A stretch of 64,000 nucleotides of DNA from Parabacteroides goldsteinii DSM 19448 = WAL 12034 (GCF_000969835.1 NZ_KQ033912.1:965126-1029125), one strand, 5' to 3'. Shown: positions 27,633-36,637, counted from the stretch's first letter. The notes: generated from the sequence alone by a model not told the origin. A program made the numbers and translations.

Positions 27633-28184
27633 TTACTCATTAACACCATATACATATCGGTGGATACAATTCTTTACCTCTTCGAATGATTGTTTCAGAT
27701 CGATAGCTCCGTAAGTCATCAGGCGCATTTCCAGCAAAGGTTCCCCCTGACGATAGGGAGGCTGAAAATAAACATGATCATCCAACACATATCCCAAACG
27801 TTCATAAAAGCCTATTCTACGCTTACTCATCTCTTCGGTAGGCATTTCCACTTCCAGCACGACAGGAGCGTCACAAAGCGCCATAAACTGCTTCATCGAC
27901 TCCCCTCCTATTCCGCCATTACGGGCAGAGGCGTCAATTGCAAAATGTTCCACATAAATAAACGTCCCAAAAGACCAGGCAGTAATAAAACCTGCATAAA
28001 CCTGATCTTTAAATAAGGTATAAACAGTAAAACGAGGCTCATCTTTAACTAACTCCCGCACCAAAGAGAATGCCCGTCGCTCCGCTTCCGGAAAGGAATC
28101 GTTATATGTATTTTCTACTTTATCCAACAAAGGATCGGAAAAATCTTTTACCGGCCTGCATTCGATTACCGCACTTAAACTCAT
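27633..28184 (-). CDS. GNAT family N-acetyltransferase
   Basis: 183 residues. A GCN5-related fold: YAGFITAWSFGTFIYVEHFAID (beta4-beta5), then the acetyl-CoA loop region ARNGGIGGESMKQFM, a Q/RxxGxG/A-like motif, and the late strand-helix KRRIGFYERLGYVLDD. The acceptor substrate cannot be told from sequence. It is divergent from the Lrp-type regulator and convergent with the exb operon. Confidence 0.87.
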   Translation of the reverse strand: MSLSAVIECRPVKDFSDPLLDKVENTYNDSFPEAERRAFSLVRELVKDEPRFTVYTLFKDQVYAGFITAWSFGTFIYVEHFAIDASARNGGIGGESMKQFMALCDAPVVLEVEMPTEEMSKRRIGFYERLGYVLDDHVYFQPPYRQGEPLLEMRLMTYGAIDLKQSFEEVKNCIHRYVYGVNE

Positions 28185-28272
28185 ATTCTTATAATATTGA
28201 TTGATTAATAAAAGAAAACTTACGAAATAAAATAATTGAGCGAATTATATCGTCTAATTATTATAGTTTGAC

Positions 28273-28280
28273 TATATTTG
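28273..28280 (+). promoter_or_regulatory. -7 box of the Lrp-type regulator
   Basis: TATATTTG, an exact TAnnTTTG match, 50 bp upstream of the ATG at 28331. Confidence 0.45.
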
Positions 28281-28330
28281 TATCTAATTGTAATTATATA
28301 GAATAACAGAAATACAAATATACAGAAATT

Positions 28331-28801
28331 ATGGCACACCATCAACTGGATGAATTGGATGAAAAAATATTAAAACTGATTATAGGTAATGCCCGTATGC
28401 CTTTCCTGGAAGTTGCCAGAGAATGTAATGTCTCAGGAGCCGCTATACACCAGAGAATACAGAAACTCACTAATCTGGGCGTTATCAAAGGCTCTGAATT
28501 CATTGTGGATAACACTAAAGTTGGCTACGAAACATGTGCTTATATGGGATTATTCCTGAAATCACCCGGACAATTCCCCTCTGTTACGGAAGCATTAAAG
28601 AAAATTCCGGAAGTAGTGGAATGCCATTACACGACGGGACAATACGATCTGTTCATCAAAATATATGCGAAGAACAACCAGCATCTGCTGAATATCATCC
28701 ATAACAAACTCCAGCCATTAGGACTGGCACGGACAGAGTCGCTGATATCTTTCAAAGAAGCCTTTAAAAGACAGATACCGATCGACCTGGATGACGAATA
28801 A
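28331..28801 (+). CDS. Lrp/AsnC family transcriptional regulator
   Basis: 156 residues. The N-terminal winged helix-turn-helix LDELDEKILKLIIGNARMPF with VSGAAIHQRIQKLTNLGVIKG is followed by a RAM-type ligand domain (VVECHYTTGQYDLFIKIYAK). Members bind DNA as octamers and sense amino acids. Its neighbour asnS (convergent) hints at amino-acid control, but no target can be inferred. Divergent from the GNAT gene; a 16-bp terminator follows. Confidence 0.92.
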   Translation: MAHHQLDELDEKILKLIIGNARMPFLEVARECNVSGAAIHQRIQKLTNLGVIKGSEFIVDNTKVGYETCAYMGLFLKSPGQFPSVTEALKKIPEVVECHYTTGQYDLFIKIYAKNNQHLLNIIHNKLQPLGLARTESLISFKEAFKRQIPIDLDDE

Positions 28802-28839
28802 AAAATAAGGGACTTTTGAAATCAAAAGTCCCTTATTTT
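28802..28839. terminator. bidirectional terminator between Lrp regulator and asnS
   Basis: A perfect 16-bp stem, AAAATAAGGGACTTTT (28802-28817) with AAAAGTCCCTTATTTT (28824-28839), 6-nt loop. One arm word, AAAGTCCCTTAT, recurs at 28869-28880 at the very end of asnS. Confidence 0.85.
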
Positions 28840-28879
28840 ATGTATGAAAGTTATATCTTTTACTTTCGAAAGTCCCTTA

Positions 28880-30286
28880 TTAGAATTCCGCATTGTTCGG
28901 AGTTCTCGGGAAAGGAATCACGTCGCGGATATTTGTCATACCTGTAACAAACAGCAACAAACGTTCGAAGCCTAAACCGAAGCCGGAATGAGGCGCCGTA
29001 CCGAAACGACGGGTATCCATATACCACCAGATATCTTTTTCGGGTACTCCCATTTCAGAGGCACGTCTTGCCAGCTTTTCGTAATCTTCCTCACGCTGTG
29101 ACCCGCCGATGATTTCTCCGATCTTCGGGAACAATACGTCCATGGCACGAACAGTCTTTCCGTCATCATTCTGCTTCATATAGAAAGATTTGATCTCTTT
29201 CGGATAATCAGTCAGGATAACCGGACATTTGAAATGTTCTTCCACCAGGTAACGTTCGTGTTCGGAAGCCAGGTCAGCACCCCAATATATCGGGAATTCG
29301 AAGGTATGTCCTTTGGCTACAGCCTCTTCCAGAATCTTAACACCTTCCGTATAAGACAGGCGGATAAAATCATGTTTCAGGACAAATTGCAGACGTTCGA
29401 TCAACTCTTTATCAAACATATTGTTCAGGAACTGGATATCATCCATACAGTTATCCAACGCCCACTGTATACAATATTTGATAAAGTCTTCCGCCAACTG
29501 CATGTTTTCAGCAATCTCATTGAAAGCAACTTCCGGTTCGATCATCCAGAACTCGGCCAGGTGGCGCGGAGTATTGGAGTTTTCGGCACGGAATGTCGGT
29601 CCGAACGTATAAATAGCTCCCAAAGACATGGCAGCCAATTCACCTTCCAACTGGCCCGAAACAGTCAGGCTGGCCTGCTTTCCAAAGAAATCGTCATCAT
29701 AAATGATAGAGCCGTTTTCATCCTTTTTCAGGTCATACAGATTCATTGTCGTCACCTGGAACATCTGTCCGGCCCCTTCACAGTCTGAAGCTGTAATAAT
29801 CGGTGTATGGAAATAGAAGAAACCTCTCTCATGAAAGAACTTGTGGATAGCGATCGCCATGTTATGACGGATGCGGAACACGGCACCAAACGTATTGGTA
29901 CGCGGACGCAAATGAGCTATTTCACGTAGGAATTCAAGCGAGTGACCTTTCTTCTGCAACGGATAAGTAGCAGGATCGGCCGTACCGTAAATCTGAATTT
30001 CGGTAGCCTGGATCTCTACATTCTGACCTTGTCCCAGAGATTTAACCAATTCACCGTTCACACTGATACAAGCACCGGTCGTAATCGGTTTAAGGTATTC
30101 TTCACCCAATTTTTCCACATCCACAACGATCTGAACATTATTGATTGTAGAACCGTCATTCAGCGCGATAAAGCTAACCTGTTTACTACCACGACGGGTA
30201 CGAACCCATCCCTTCACGTTAACGGTTGTACCGTAAGCTTCGCTTTTCAGTACATCTACAATTTTTGTTCTAGTAATTGTTTCCAT
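28880..30286 (-). CDS. asnS: asparaginyl-tRNA synthetase
   Basis: 468 residues, typical for bacterial AsnRS. Class II enzyme. The N-terminal OB-fold anticodon-binding domain includes [20 protein letters not shown]. Catalytic core: motif 2 region [20 protein letters not shown] and motif 3 [20 protein letters not shown], with the AsnRS-type ending [15 protein letters not shown]. Charges tRNA-Asn directly. With asnA at 36.9 kb this indicates a free-asparagine route rather than tRNA-dependent amidation (inference). Confidence 0.96.
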   Translation of the reverse strand: METITRTKIVDVLKSEAYGTTVNVKGWVRTRRGSKQVSFIALNDGSTINNVQIVVDVEKLGEEYLKPITTGACISVNGELVKSLGQGQNVEIQATEIQIYGTADPATYPLQKKGHSLEFLREIAHLRPRTNTFGAVFRIRHNMAIAIHKFFHERGFFYFHTPIITASDCEGAGQMFQVTTMNLYDLKKDENGSIIYDDDFFGKQASLTVSGQLEGELAAMSLGAIYTFGPTFRAENSNTPRHLAEFWMIEPEVAFNEIAENMQLAEDFIKYCIQWALDNCMDDIQFLNNMFDKELIERLQFVLKHDFIRLSYTEGVKILEEAVAKGHTFEFPIYWGADLASEHERYLVEEHFKCPVILTDYPKEIKSFYMKQNDDGKTVRAMDVLFPKIGEIIGGSQREEDYEKLARRASEMGVPEKDIWWYMDTRRFGTAPHSGFGLGFERLLLFVTGMTNIRDVIPFPRTPNNAEF

Positions 30287-30321
30287 GTTTATATGTTTAT
30301 TCTTAGATAATCAAAACAAGA

Positions 30322-30344
30322 TAGCCGGTATTGTCAACCGGCTA
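30322..30344 (-). terminator. hairpin downstream of the pseudouridine synthase gene
   Basis: TAGCCGGT (30322-30329) pairs with ACCGGCTA (30337-30344), 7-nt loop, followed on the minus strand by TCTTGTTTTG. Lies 10 bp after the stop of the pseudouridine synthase and before asnS. Confidence 0.6.
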
Positions 30345-30353
30345 ATCTTTGTA

Positions 30354-31853
30354 TTATTCAAAAGCACCCATTCGGAGCGCGTTCACTTCACGTTCGTTCA
30401 GATAACGCCATTTTCCTCTTCCCAGGTTTCTTTTTGTAAGTCCGGCAAAATATACACGATCCAGTTTCGTCACATGATATCCCAATGATTCGAAGATACG
30501 GCGAACGATACGGTTACGTCCCGAGTGGATTTCGATACCCACCTGGCTCTTGTCGTCTTCGCTTGCATAGCTGATTGCATCTGCATGGATTTCGCCGTCT
30601 TCCAGCTCCAGTCCGTTAGCAATCTTTTCCATGTCTTCGATAGATACATTCTTATCCAACCATACGTGGTAGATCTTCTTCTTCTTGAATGACGGGTGAG
30701 TCAGCTTGGAAGCCAGGTCGCCATCATTAGTAAGAAGCAATACACCGGTTGTGTTACGGTCGAGGCGGCCTACCGGATAAATACGTTCCTGGCAAGCATT
30801 CTTCACCAGATCCATAACGGTAAGACGTTCCTGAGGATCGTCGGAAGTAGTTACACAGTTTTTCGGCTTATTCAACACGATATAGACCTTGCTTTCGATC
30901 TGTACCGGTTTGTCGTTAAATTCTACCTTATCCTGGCGGGTGATTTTTGTACCCAGTTCAGTAACTACTACATCATTTACTTTCACAGCACCGGCTGTGA
31001 TAAATTCGTCAGCTTCACGACGTGAACAAACACCTGCATTCGACAAGAACTTGTTCAGACGGATCGGTTCGTTAGGGTCAGCCAGTACTTCTTTATACTT
31101 CAACTGTTTCTGGAAGTTGTACTTGGCATTCGGGTTGTAATCGTTTGTACGGCGTTGCTGGCCACCCGGACGTCTGTTGCCGTATCCGTTGTTGTTGCCA
31201 TATCCACCGCCACGGTTATTATTACCGTACGAAGGTCTGCCGCCACCCCGATTATCACGAGAGTCATACGAATTTACGCGAGTATCACCCACTCTCGGTC
31301 TTCTTTTCTTCATGCCGTCACCAGCAGCAGCACCTTCCTGCGAAGGAGTATAAGGTCTGCTTGGTCTTTCGTCATAGTTAGGACGAGAAGGACGGTTGTA
31401 AGAACCGCCACCACCATACGAACGGTCATTGTTGCCGTAAGAGGGGCGATTGTTGCCATAAGAAGGACGGCTGTTGTAGCCACCTTCGCGATTTGAGTTG
31501 TAACCACCTTCACGATTGTTACCGTAACCACCCTCGCGATTATTTCCATAACCGCCACGGTTGTTATAAGATGGTCTGCTGTTATAACCACCACCTTCGC
31601 GGTTGTCATACGTACGAGGACGGCTCGGACGATCTCCGTAAGAAGAGCGGTTATCCCCGTAAGAATTATAACCGCCGCGGTCATCCCGGCTCGGACGGTC
31701 ATATGGTCTCCGTTCATAGTTGTTTCCCTCAGGTCTGTTGTAACCTTGATTGTAAGGTCTTCTTTCACCTTCCTGATCTGTGTTTTCCCGTCTGATACTT
31801 GGTATCACCTTTCTAGGACGCGGTTGAGATTCTTCTCTTTCTTCTGTGCTCAT
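30354..31853 (-). CDS. rluB: 23S rRNA pseudouridine synthase (RluB/RsuA type) with RGG-rich N-terminal extension
   Basis: 499 residues, about twice a usual RluB. Residues 1 to about 235 are a low-complexity extension rich in Arg, Gly, Tyr, Asn and Ser with repeats such as GGYGNNREGGYNS and RPSYGNNRPSYGNN. The enzyme follows: an S4 RNA-binding domain from about 257 (IRLNKFLSNAGVCSRREADE) and a pseudouridine synthase domain with catalytic Asp in GRLDRNTTGVLLLTNDGDLA (about 363) and GRNRIVRRIFESLGY. Isomerises uridine in 23S rRNA. The extension probably binds RNA or self-associates (inference). Two genes downstream of purB orientation-wise; the 60-bp gap suggests co-transcription with purB. Confidence 0.9.
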   Translation of the reverse strand: MSTEEREESQPRPRKVIPSIRRENTDQEGERRPYNQGYNRPEGNNYERRPYDRPSRDDRGGYNSYGDNRSSYGDRPSRPRTYDNREGGGYNSRPSYNNRGGYGNNREGGYGNNREGGYNSNREGGYNSRPSYGNNRPSYGNNDRSYGGGGSYNRPSRPNYDERPSRPYTPSQEGAAAGDGMKKRRPRVGDTRVNSYDSRDNRGGGRPSYGNNNRGGGYGNNNGYGNRRPGGQQRRTNDYNPNAKYNFQKQLKYKEVLADPNEPIRLNKFLSNAGVCSRREADEFITAGAVKVNDVVVTELGTKITRQDKVEFNDKPVQIESKVYIVLNKPKNCVTTSDDPQERLTVMDLVKNACQERIYPVGRLDRNTTGVLLLTNDGDLASKLTHPSFKKKKIYHVWLDKNVSIEDMEKIANGLELEDGEIHADAISYASEDDKSQVGIEIHSGRNRIVRRIFESLGYHVTKLDRVYFAGLTKRNLGRGKWRYLNEREVNALRMGAFE

Positions 31854-31913
31854 TGTTGTAAATTAATAAATAATTAACTAATTGGTAACCTCACGGTTAC
31901 GTTTATTTTCACA

Positions 31914-33263
31914 CTAAATACCTGTATAATTATGCGGCGTAATCGCCTTTAATTCAGCTTTCACAGCATCACTGACCTGCAGCGTTCCGATAAAATCACT
32001 GATTGATTTTTCAGTGATTCCCTCATTTGTCCGGGTTAAGGCTTTCAAAGCTTCGTAGGGCTTCGGATAACCTTCACGACGCAAGATCGTCTGGATACCT
32101 TCGGCAACGACAGCCCAGCAATTGTCCAGATCCCGGTACAGGGCGTTCTCATTCAATAACAATTTACCCAGCCCTTTTGTTAAGCTCTTGAATGCGATTT
32201 CGATGTGTGCCAAAGGTACACCGACATTGCGCAACACGGTAGAGTCTGTCAAATCCCGCTGTAGACGGGAGATCGGCAATTTGGTAGCCAAGTGTTCCAG
32301 AATTGCATTAGCCATACCCAGATTACCTTCTGCATTTTCAAAGTCGATCGGGTTCACCTTATGAGGCATTGCCGACGAACCTACTTCGCCCGCTTTGATC
32401 TTCTGCTTGAAATACTCCATAGAGATATACTGCCAGAAGTCACGGTTCAGGTCTATCAAAATTGTATTAACACGTTTCAAACCATCGAAAATGGCAGCCA
32501 GATTATCATAATTGGAAATCTGTGTAGTCCATTCCTCACGGCTCAGGCCCAGCACTTCATTCACAAACTTATTTCCGAAAGCCTTCCAGTCATATTGCGG
32601 ATAAGCCACATGATGCGCATTAAAATTACCTGTCGCACCACCGAACTTGGCAGATACGGGAATAGCTTTTAATAAAGCGACCTGCTGTTCCAGGCGATAC
32701 ACAAACACCATGATCTCTTTACCCAGACGGGTCGGAGAAGCAGGCTGTCCGTGTGTTTTTGCCAGCATGGAAACATTGCTCCATTCTTCCGCATACTTTT
32801 TCAGCATGTCGATCACTTCCTGGATGCCCGGATAATAAACTTCGTTCAAAGCATCTTTTATAGACAATGGTACCGAAGTATTATTAATATCCTGCGAGGT
32901 CAATCCGAAATGGATAAACTCCTTGTAATCCTGCAAAGCCAGCAGATCGAATTTTTCTTTGATAAAATATTCAACGGCCTTTACATCATGGTTGGTTACG
33001 CTCTCGATCTCCTTAATACGGGTTGCGTCCTCCAGACTAAATTCCTTGTAAATTTTACGCAACGCTTCTTTGTTTTCCACTGTAGCCAGATTATTCAGCT
33101 GTGGAAGATACTCAGCCAGAGTAATAAAATACTCTATTTCGACTTGCACTCTATACTTGATAAGTGCATATTCTGAGAAGTAAGCCGCCAGGTTTTCGGC
33201 TTTATTTCTATATCGACCATCTACGGGCGATATGGCAGTTAGTGTTGAAAATACCATACTCAT
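31914..33263 (-). CDS. purB: adenylosuccinate lyase
   Basis: 449 residues, fumarase/aspartase superfamily. Catalyses two fumarate-releasing steps in purine synthesis. The N-terminus LTAISPVDGRYRNKAENLAA is typical of the long PurB group. The signature loop is SSAMPHKVNPIDFENAEGN with the catalytic Ser. The active-site His segment is VSMLAKTHGQPASPTRLGKE. An alternative ATG at 33257 removes two residues. On the minus strand a TAACTTTG box (33348-33355) lies 85 bp upstream. Confidence 0.96.
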   Translation of the reverse strand: MSMVFSTLTAISPVDGRYRNKAENLAAYFSEYALIKYRVQVEIEYFITLAEYLPQLNNLATVENKEALRKIYKEFSLEDATRIKEIESVTNHDVKAVEYFIKEKFDLLALQDYKEFIHFGLTSQDINNTSVPLSIKDALNEVYYPGIQEVIDMLKKYAEEWSNVSMLAKTHGQPASPTRLGKEIMVFVYRLEQQVALLKAIPVSAKFGGATGNFNAHHVAYPQYDWKAFGNKFVNEVLGLSREEWTTQISNYDNLAAIFDGLKRVNTILIDLNRDFWQYISMEYFKQKIKAGEVGSSAMPHKVNPIDFENAEGNLGMANAILEHLATKLPISRLQRDLTDSTVLRNVGVPLAHIEIAFKSLTKGLGKLLLNENALYRDLDNCWAVVAEGIQTILRREGYPKPYEALKALTRTNEGITEKSISDFIGTLQVSDAVKAELKAITPHNYTGI

Positions 33264-33347
33264 TTAGTTTATACACCTATATCCCTGAGTGTCCGGGCGA
33301 TATACCAATGATATCGAATACTTATATACATTAATAATATAGAGACG

Positions 33348-33355
33348 CAAAGTTA
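33348..33355 (-). promoter_or_regulatory. -7 box of purB
   Basis: Minus-strand TAACTTTG, an exact TAnnTTTG match 85 bp upstream of the purB start. Confidence 0.45.
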
Positions 33356-33415
33356 CTACATTTCTTCAGATTAAATGGTAGTAATGAATTTTTTTTCGAC
33401 TTTTTTGCTGAAATG

Positions 33416-33446
33416 TTTGGAGGTAATAAAAAAAGCCGTATCTTTG
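33416..33446 (+). promoter_or_regulatory. strong promoter of the tRNA-Val pair
   Basis: TTTG (33416-33419), 19-bp spacer, TATCTTTG (33439-33446): a full consensus match, 48 bp before the first tRNA. Confidence 0.75.
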
Positions 33447-33494
33447 CAGCGCTTTAGAGAGATAAGGCATACAAAATTTACTGAAGTAATGAAA

Positions 33495-33569
33495 GGGCGT
33501 TTAGCTCAGCTGGTTCAGAGCATCTGCCTTACAAGCAGAGGGTCGGCGGTTCGAATCCGTCAACGCCCA
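33495..33569 (+). tRNA. tRNA-Val (anticodon TAC), copy 1
   Basis: 75 nt. Acceptor GGGCGTT pairs with AACGCCC, discriminator A. The anticodon stem TCTGC/GCAGA holds loop CTTACAA, anticodon TAC. T-arm CGGCGGTTCGAATCCGTCA. CCA is not encoded. Confidence 0.96.
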
Positions 33570-33597
33570 CTCATTTATACCAATTTGATTTCAATTC

Positions 33598-33672
33598 GGG
33601 CGTTTAGCTCAGCTGGTTCAGAGCATCTGCCTTACAAGCAGAGGGTCGGCGGTTCGAATCCGTCAACGCCCA
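33598..33672 (+). tRNA. tRNA-Val (anticodon TAC), copy 2
   Basis: 75 nt, identical in sequence to the copy 28 bp upstream. Transcribed from the same promoter and ended by the terminator 3 bp downstream. Confidence 0.96.
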
Positions 33673-33675
33673 CTA

Positions 33676-33711
33676 AAAAAAAGACTTACAATTACTTGTA
33701 AGTCTTTTTTT
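33676..33711 (+). terminator. intrinsic terminator of the tRNA-Val operon
   Basis: AAAAAAAGACTTACAA (33676-33691) pairs with TTGTAAGTCTTTTTTT (33696-33711), a 16-bp stem and 4-nt loop. Confidence 0.9.
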
Positions 33712-34391
33712 ATTCTATATAATTCAGCTATAGACGCATCTGCTTAATTGATCCAAGAATACTACCCACAATTTCTCGATGACAACAAAGATTCATGTGT
33801 TTTTCACCTACCCAACAATACTTCAATAACTTACAGGCTTATCAGACACTAATACATTCAAATCTAGAAATAATTGAACCTACTTTTCCCTTGATGGAAA
33901 AGTAGGCAAAAGATCAAGGCTACACCTGCTTCGCTACTTCGCATCCTCCGTTCGCTGTCGTCTGTGAACTCGCTGCGCTCAAACAGCACAGCCTCCGGGC
34001 GCTCTCTACGGATGCTTCGTTTAACGCTCATCAGCTGAGGCCTTTCATAGAACGCTTTGCGTTCTCTTGGGATTGCTGATACTACCTGTTAAATCCGAAA
34101 GTTTTTGTTTTATAAGTATCGGTGTCGGCCATCCTAAGAGGAAGCATAGCTTCCTTGGAAAGGCCTAAGCGGGTGAACGTCCGCGTAGGTGAAAGACGGA
34201 ACGGTTAAGAAAATCCGTTGTTTGAGCATAGCGAGTTTCGGATTTTCGAGTGGAGTCTTTCACCGGAGCAGTGAAGCCGGTTGAGCCTTGAACTTTTGGT
34301 TACTTTTCTTTCAAGAGAAAAGTAACATTCAAAACTGATAATAACTGAGCAGTTTAAATATAATGTCCCTAATCTATAATACCTATATCAA
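33712..34391. other. gene-free spacer containing a 448-bp hairpin-bounded repeat
   Basis: No ORF of note. The first 165 bp show nothing. The rest is the element at 33879-34326, which is richer in short inverted repeats than its surroundings. Confidence 0.6.
33879..34326. repeat. interspersed non-coding repeat with hairpin termini
   Basis: The left end is a hairpin CCTACTTTTCCCTTG...GAAAAGTAGG (33879-33906) followed by CAAAAGATCAAGGCT. The right end is its inverted counterpart, AGCCTTGAACTTTTGG then GTTACTTTTCTTTC...GAAAAGTAAC (34299-34326). The terminal inverted repeats are thus about 43 bp and each folds on itself. Inside are further small hairpins (AGAACGCTTTGCGTTCT; GGAAGC ATA GCTTCC). 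From memory, very similar strings occur between genes in many Bacteroidetes genomes. No ORF, so it is likely a non-autonomous or REP-like element. Confidence 0.65.
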
Positions 34392-34778
34392 TCATCTCTT
34401 ATCCCTTAAAACCTCCTGCAACATAGCAACCTTTTCTTTTTCTGCTTCCAGAAGTTTATCATAAAGTTCCACTATTTTATCAATGGGATTAAAGGTTGGA
34501 CACCAATTGACAGCGGATGATTGATTATCAAATGTATTTGCAACAATATTAATAGAAGTTCCATCTTCCATTTCGGTAATGGCCTCAACAGGAATATTTA
34601 AAGCTTTAGCAATCTTTTCCAGTATTTCTATTTCCAATTTATCCCTTTTCTCATAACCGGACAAAGTAGCCTGTGAAACACCTATCTGTTCTGCAAGCAC
34701 ATCCTGATTAACATTTCGCCATTCCCTCCAACGACGAACATTCGCTCCATGATTACTTTTCTTTACTGTTGCCTCCAT
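34392..34778 (-). CDS. Xre-family helix-turn-helix regulator
   Basis: 128 residues from the ATG at 34778. A longer frame to 34889 would pass through the promoter and encode an unlikely hydrophobic leader. The HTH_3 domain is at about 14-70: VRRWREWRNVNQDVLAEQIG, VSQATLSGYEKRDKLEIEIL and KIAKALNIPVEAI. The C-terminal part ends in a likely coiled coil (IVELYDKLLEAEKEKVAMLQ). It probably represses genes nearby, perhaps itself and the divergent gene at 34974 (inference). A TACTTTTG box lies 29 bp upstream. Confidence 0.85.
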   Translation of the reverse strand: MEATVKKSNHGANVRRWREWRNVNQDVLAEQIGVSQATLSGYEKRDKLEIEILEKIAKALNIPVEAITEMEDGTSINIVANTFDNQSSAVNWCPTFNPIDKIVELYDKLLEAEKEKVAMLQEVLRDKR

Positions 34779-34807
34779 ATTAATTATTGTATATGATTTA
34801 CCTAATG

Positions 34808-34815
34808 CAAAAGTA
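34808..34815 (-). promoter_or_regulatory. -7 box of the Xre regulator
   Basis: Minus-strand TACTTTTG, exact TAnnTTTG, 29 bp before the ATG at 34778. It decides the start in favour of 34778. Confidence 0.55.
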
Positions 34816-34973
34816 AGTATTAATCCTGATAATATTTTATTTAATAGAATAATATCCGCCGATAAGACTCCGAATAATATTACTACCACATTTAATAAGA
34901 AATCAGCTTACCTGATGAATCATCCCGTCTACATTTTATTCCTTTGCCTATCATTCATTAAACAGACAATAAA

Positions 34974-35372
34974 ATGACTCAAAAAAACAATAGGAATTAT
35001 GCAGAGCAAATAACCCTGGGATGCCTCGCAATCAACAAACCCCTTAGTTTTGTAAAAACGATCTTTCTTAACAGAGAACAGAATGAAAACCATTATATAT
35101 TTAATGCCCAGAAAGAAACCAGCTTGGAAGTCCGGTTTGAGTCTTCGACACTGACTTGCTTATTCGATTCCAACAAAATGTGCAAAGGGGCATTTCTTTT
35201 CCTCGACGATACAATGGAACTTATTCATTATATCGATTATTGCAGTAAAACTTATCCGTGTGATCGGCTCCTTGAAGGATGGATCACACAGAATACCATA
35301 ATCCAAATAAACATAGACACAAAAGAATGTAGTCTATTAATAGTACCTATCCGGCAAAACAAGGGATCGTAA
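34974..35372 (+). CDS. orphan cytoplasmic protein, function unknown
   Basis: 132 residues, no signal peptide, no transmembrane segment and no family I recognise. The sequence alternates charged and hydrophobic stretches as a small globular alpha/beta protein would (KMCKGAFLFLDDTMELIHYI). It has five Cys. TTCCTTTG at 34939-34946, one mismatch from TAnnTTTG, could be its promoter. It is divergent from the Xre gene across 195 bp, a layout typical of a regulator and its target, and ends 23 bp from the convergent DoxX gene. Confidence 0.55.
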   Translation: MTQKNNRNYAEQITLGCLAINKPLSFVKTIFLNREQNENHYIFNAQKETSLEVRFESSTLTCLFDSNKMCKGAFLFLDDTMELIHYIDYCSKTYPCDRLLEGWITQNTIIQINIDTKECSLLIVPIRQNKGS

Positions 35373-35395
35373 CCCTACTCTGCGACACCTGATTT

Positions 35396-35836
35396 TTACC
35401 TTCTCTTCTTCGACAGCGGCACAGAGATGAACCGATCAATCGAGAATTTACCCGGACCGGTAATATACATTAATATAAATACCACCAGATAAACAAAGGC
35501 CAGCTCTTTCACCGCAAAAGGATCACTCCCGTGGATAACAAAAAAAGCCATACACATAGTAAATATCATCGGTATCATTGCCAGACGATATAATGCGCCA
35601 AAAATAAATCCGATCGAGCAGGCAAGTTCACCAAAGATAGCAAGCCCCAACGACACATTACTCCCCACTCCCAGCGGATCAGGAAAAACAGCAGACATCT
35701 CCGCATAATTATTCCATTTCTGGATACCATGACTCAATAATAAGCCACCGAAGAGGATGCGCAACGCCAATAATAACAAGGAAATAGTAATTCCGTCAGG
35801 CTTCGACGGAAACAAAAATCTGTATATCGCCAACAT
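35396..35836 (-). CDS. DoxX family membrane protein
   Basis: 146 residues with four membrane helices: about 17-38 (ISLLLLALRILFGGLLLSHG), 60-80 (LGLAIFGELACSIGFIFGAL), 84-103 and 112-130. The DoxX hallmarks are LRILFGGLLLSHGIQKW and the Glu/Ala/Cys helix FGELACSIG. Family members are linked to thiol or redox stress, quinone-related or sulfur metabolism; the actual role here is unknown. Confidence 0.88.
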   Translation of the reverse strand: MLAIYRFLFPSKPDGITISLLLLALRILFGGLLLSHGIQKWNNYAEMSAVFPDPLGVGSNVSLGLAIFGELACSIGFIFGALYRLAMIPMIFTMCMAFFVIHGSDPFAVKELAFVYLVVFILMYITGPGKFSIDRFISVPLSKKRR

Positions 35837-36528
35837 AGTATTTTGTTTTATCTTAATTAATAACTTATATATAAAACAAAAGAAAAAATGAAAAGTTCAT
35901 TCAATCCTGCTTAACACCCCAAACGAAAGTAAAACTAAATATCAAATTGTCAACTCACCCCACCCCAGAAAGAGATGTACGATCCCAACCCAATACCCGT
36001 TATAATTCACGCACTTCTCGGCGACTTAATGAATAACAGTTGATCACACTTAAACAGCATAAAACATCATTATGAAACATACAAGTAAGAATATAGAACA
36101 ATAGGACCCGCATCAATCGAAAACATCACAAATATGCCAATTCAAAACCTGCGCCTGTTTACCCTGCTACAGAAAATAAAAATGTTGTTCAACAGACTTT
36201 TTCCACGCAAAACAGCTTCTGAAAAAGCCAGAATCAACACTTATTAACAAAAATCTTGCTTTAAATAAATCCCCATCTCATTTAAAATGAAAAAAAACTC
36301 GTTTTAAACGAACCCCCAAATTATTTAAAACAAACAGAAAAACGCGCATGCCTCAATACCATTGTTAAATTATGTATTCAACACTCTTCTACAATACCGA
36401 TCCAAAGCAGTACGCTCGTCATAAAAAACGGCCAAATAAAACCATTTTACTCTGCAACAGACCAATATCACTTCATTTTGTCAATTATATTATTTTCAAA
36501 GAGAAAGTAAACGAGAAGTATTTAAACA
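35837..36528. other. 690-bp AT-rich spacer
   Basis: No convincing gene. A 37-codon frame at 36134-36247 exists without support. A TCGTTTTAAACGA palindrome lies near 36298-36310. Otherwise I see nothing in it. Confidence 0.5.
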
Positions 36529-36560
36529 AAAAAAGCGACATCATACGACATCGCTTTTTT
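36529..36560 (-). terminator. intrinsic terminator of tRNA-Arg
   Basis: AAAAAAGCGA (36529-36538) pairs with TCGCTTTTTT (36551-36560). On the minus strand the A-run becomes a T-run, 4 bp after the tRNA end. Confidence 0.8.
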
Positions 36561-36564
36561 GTTG

Positions 36565-36637
36565 TGACCCGGGAGGGATTCAAACCCTCGACCTTCAGAA
36601 CCGGAATCTGACGCTCTATTCACTAAGCTACCAGGCC
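36565..36637 (-). tRNA. tRNA-Arg (anticodon CCG)
   Basis: 73 nt on the minus strand. The acceptor GGCCTGG pairs with CCGGGTC including two G-U pairs, discriminator A. The anticodon stem TCAGA/TCTGA holds loop TTCCGGT, anticodon CCG. T-arm GAGGGTTTGAATCCCTC. CCA is not encoded. Reads CGG. Confidence 0.94.

Noticed and set aside
33375..33701. ORF across the two tRNA-Val genes
   Set aside because: It reads through both tRNAs, which are certain.
36134..36247. 37-codon ORF in the AT-rich spacer before tRNA-Arg
   Set aside because: No promoter or recognisable motif, and such frames are expected by chance in this length of sequence.
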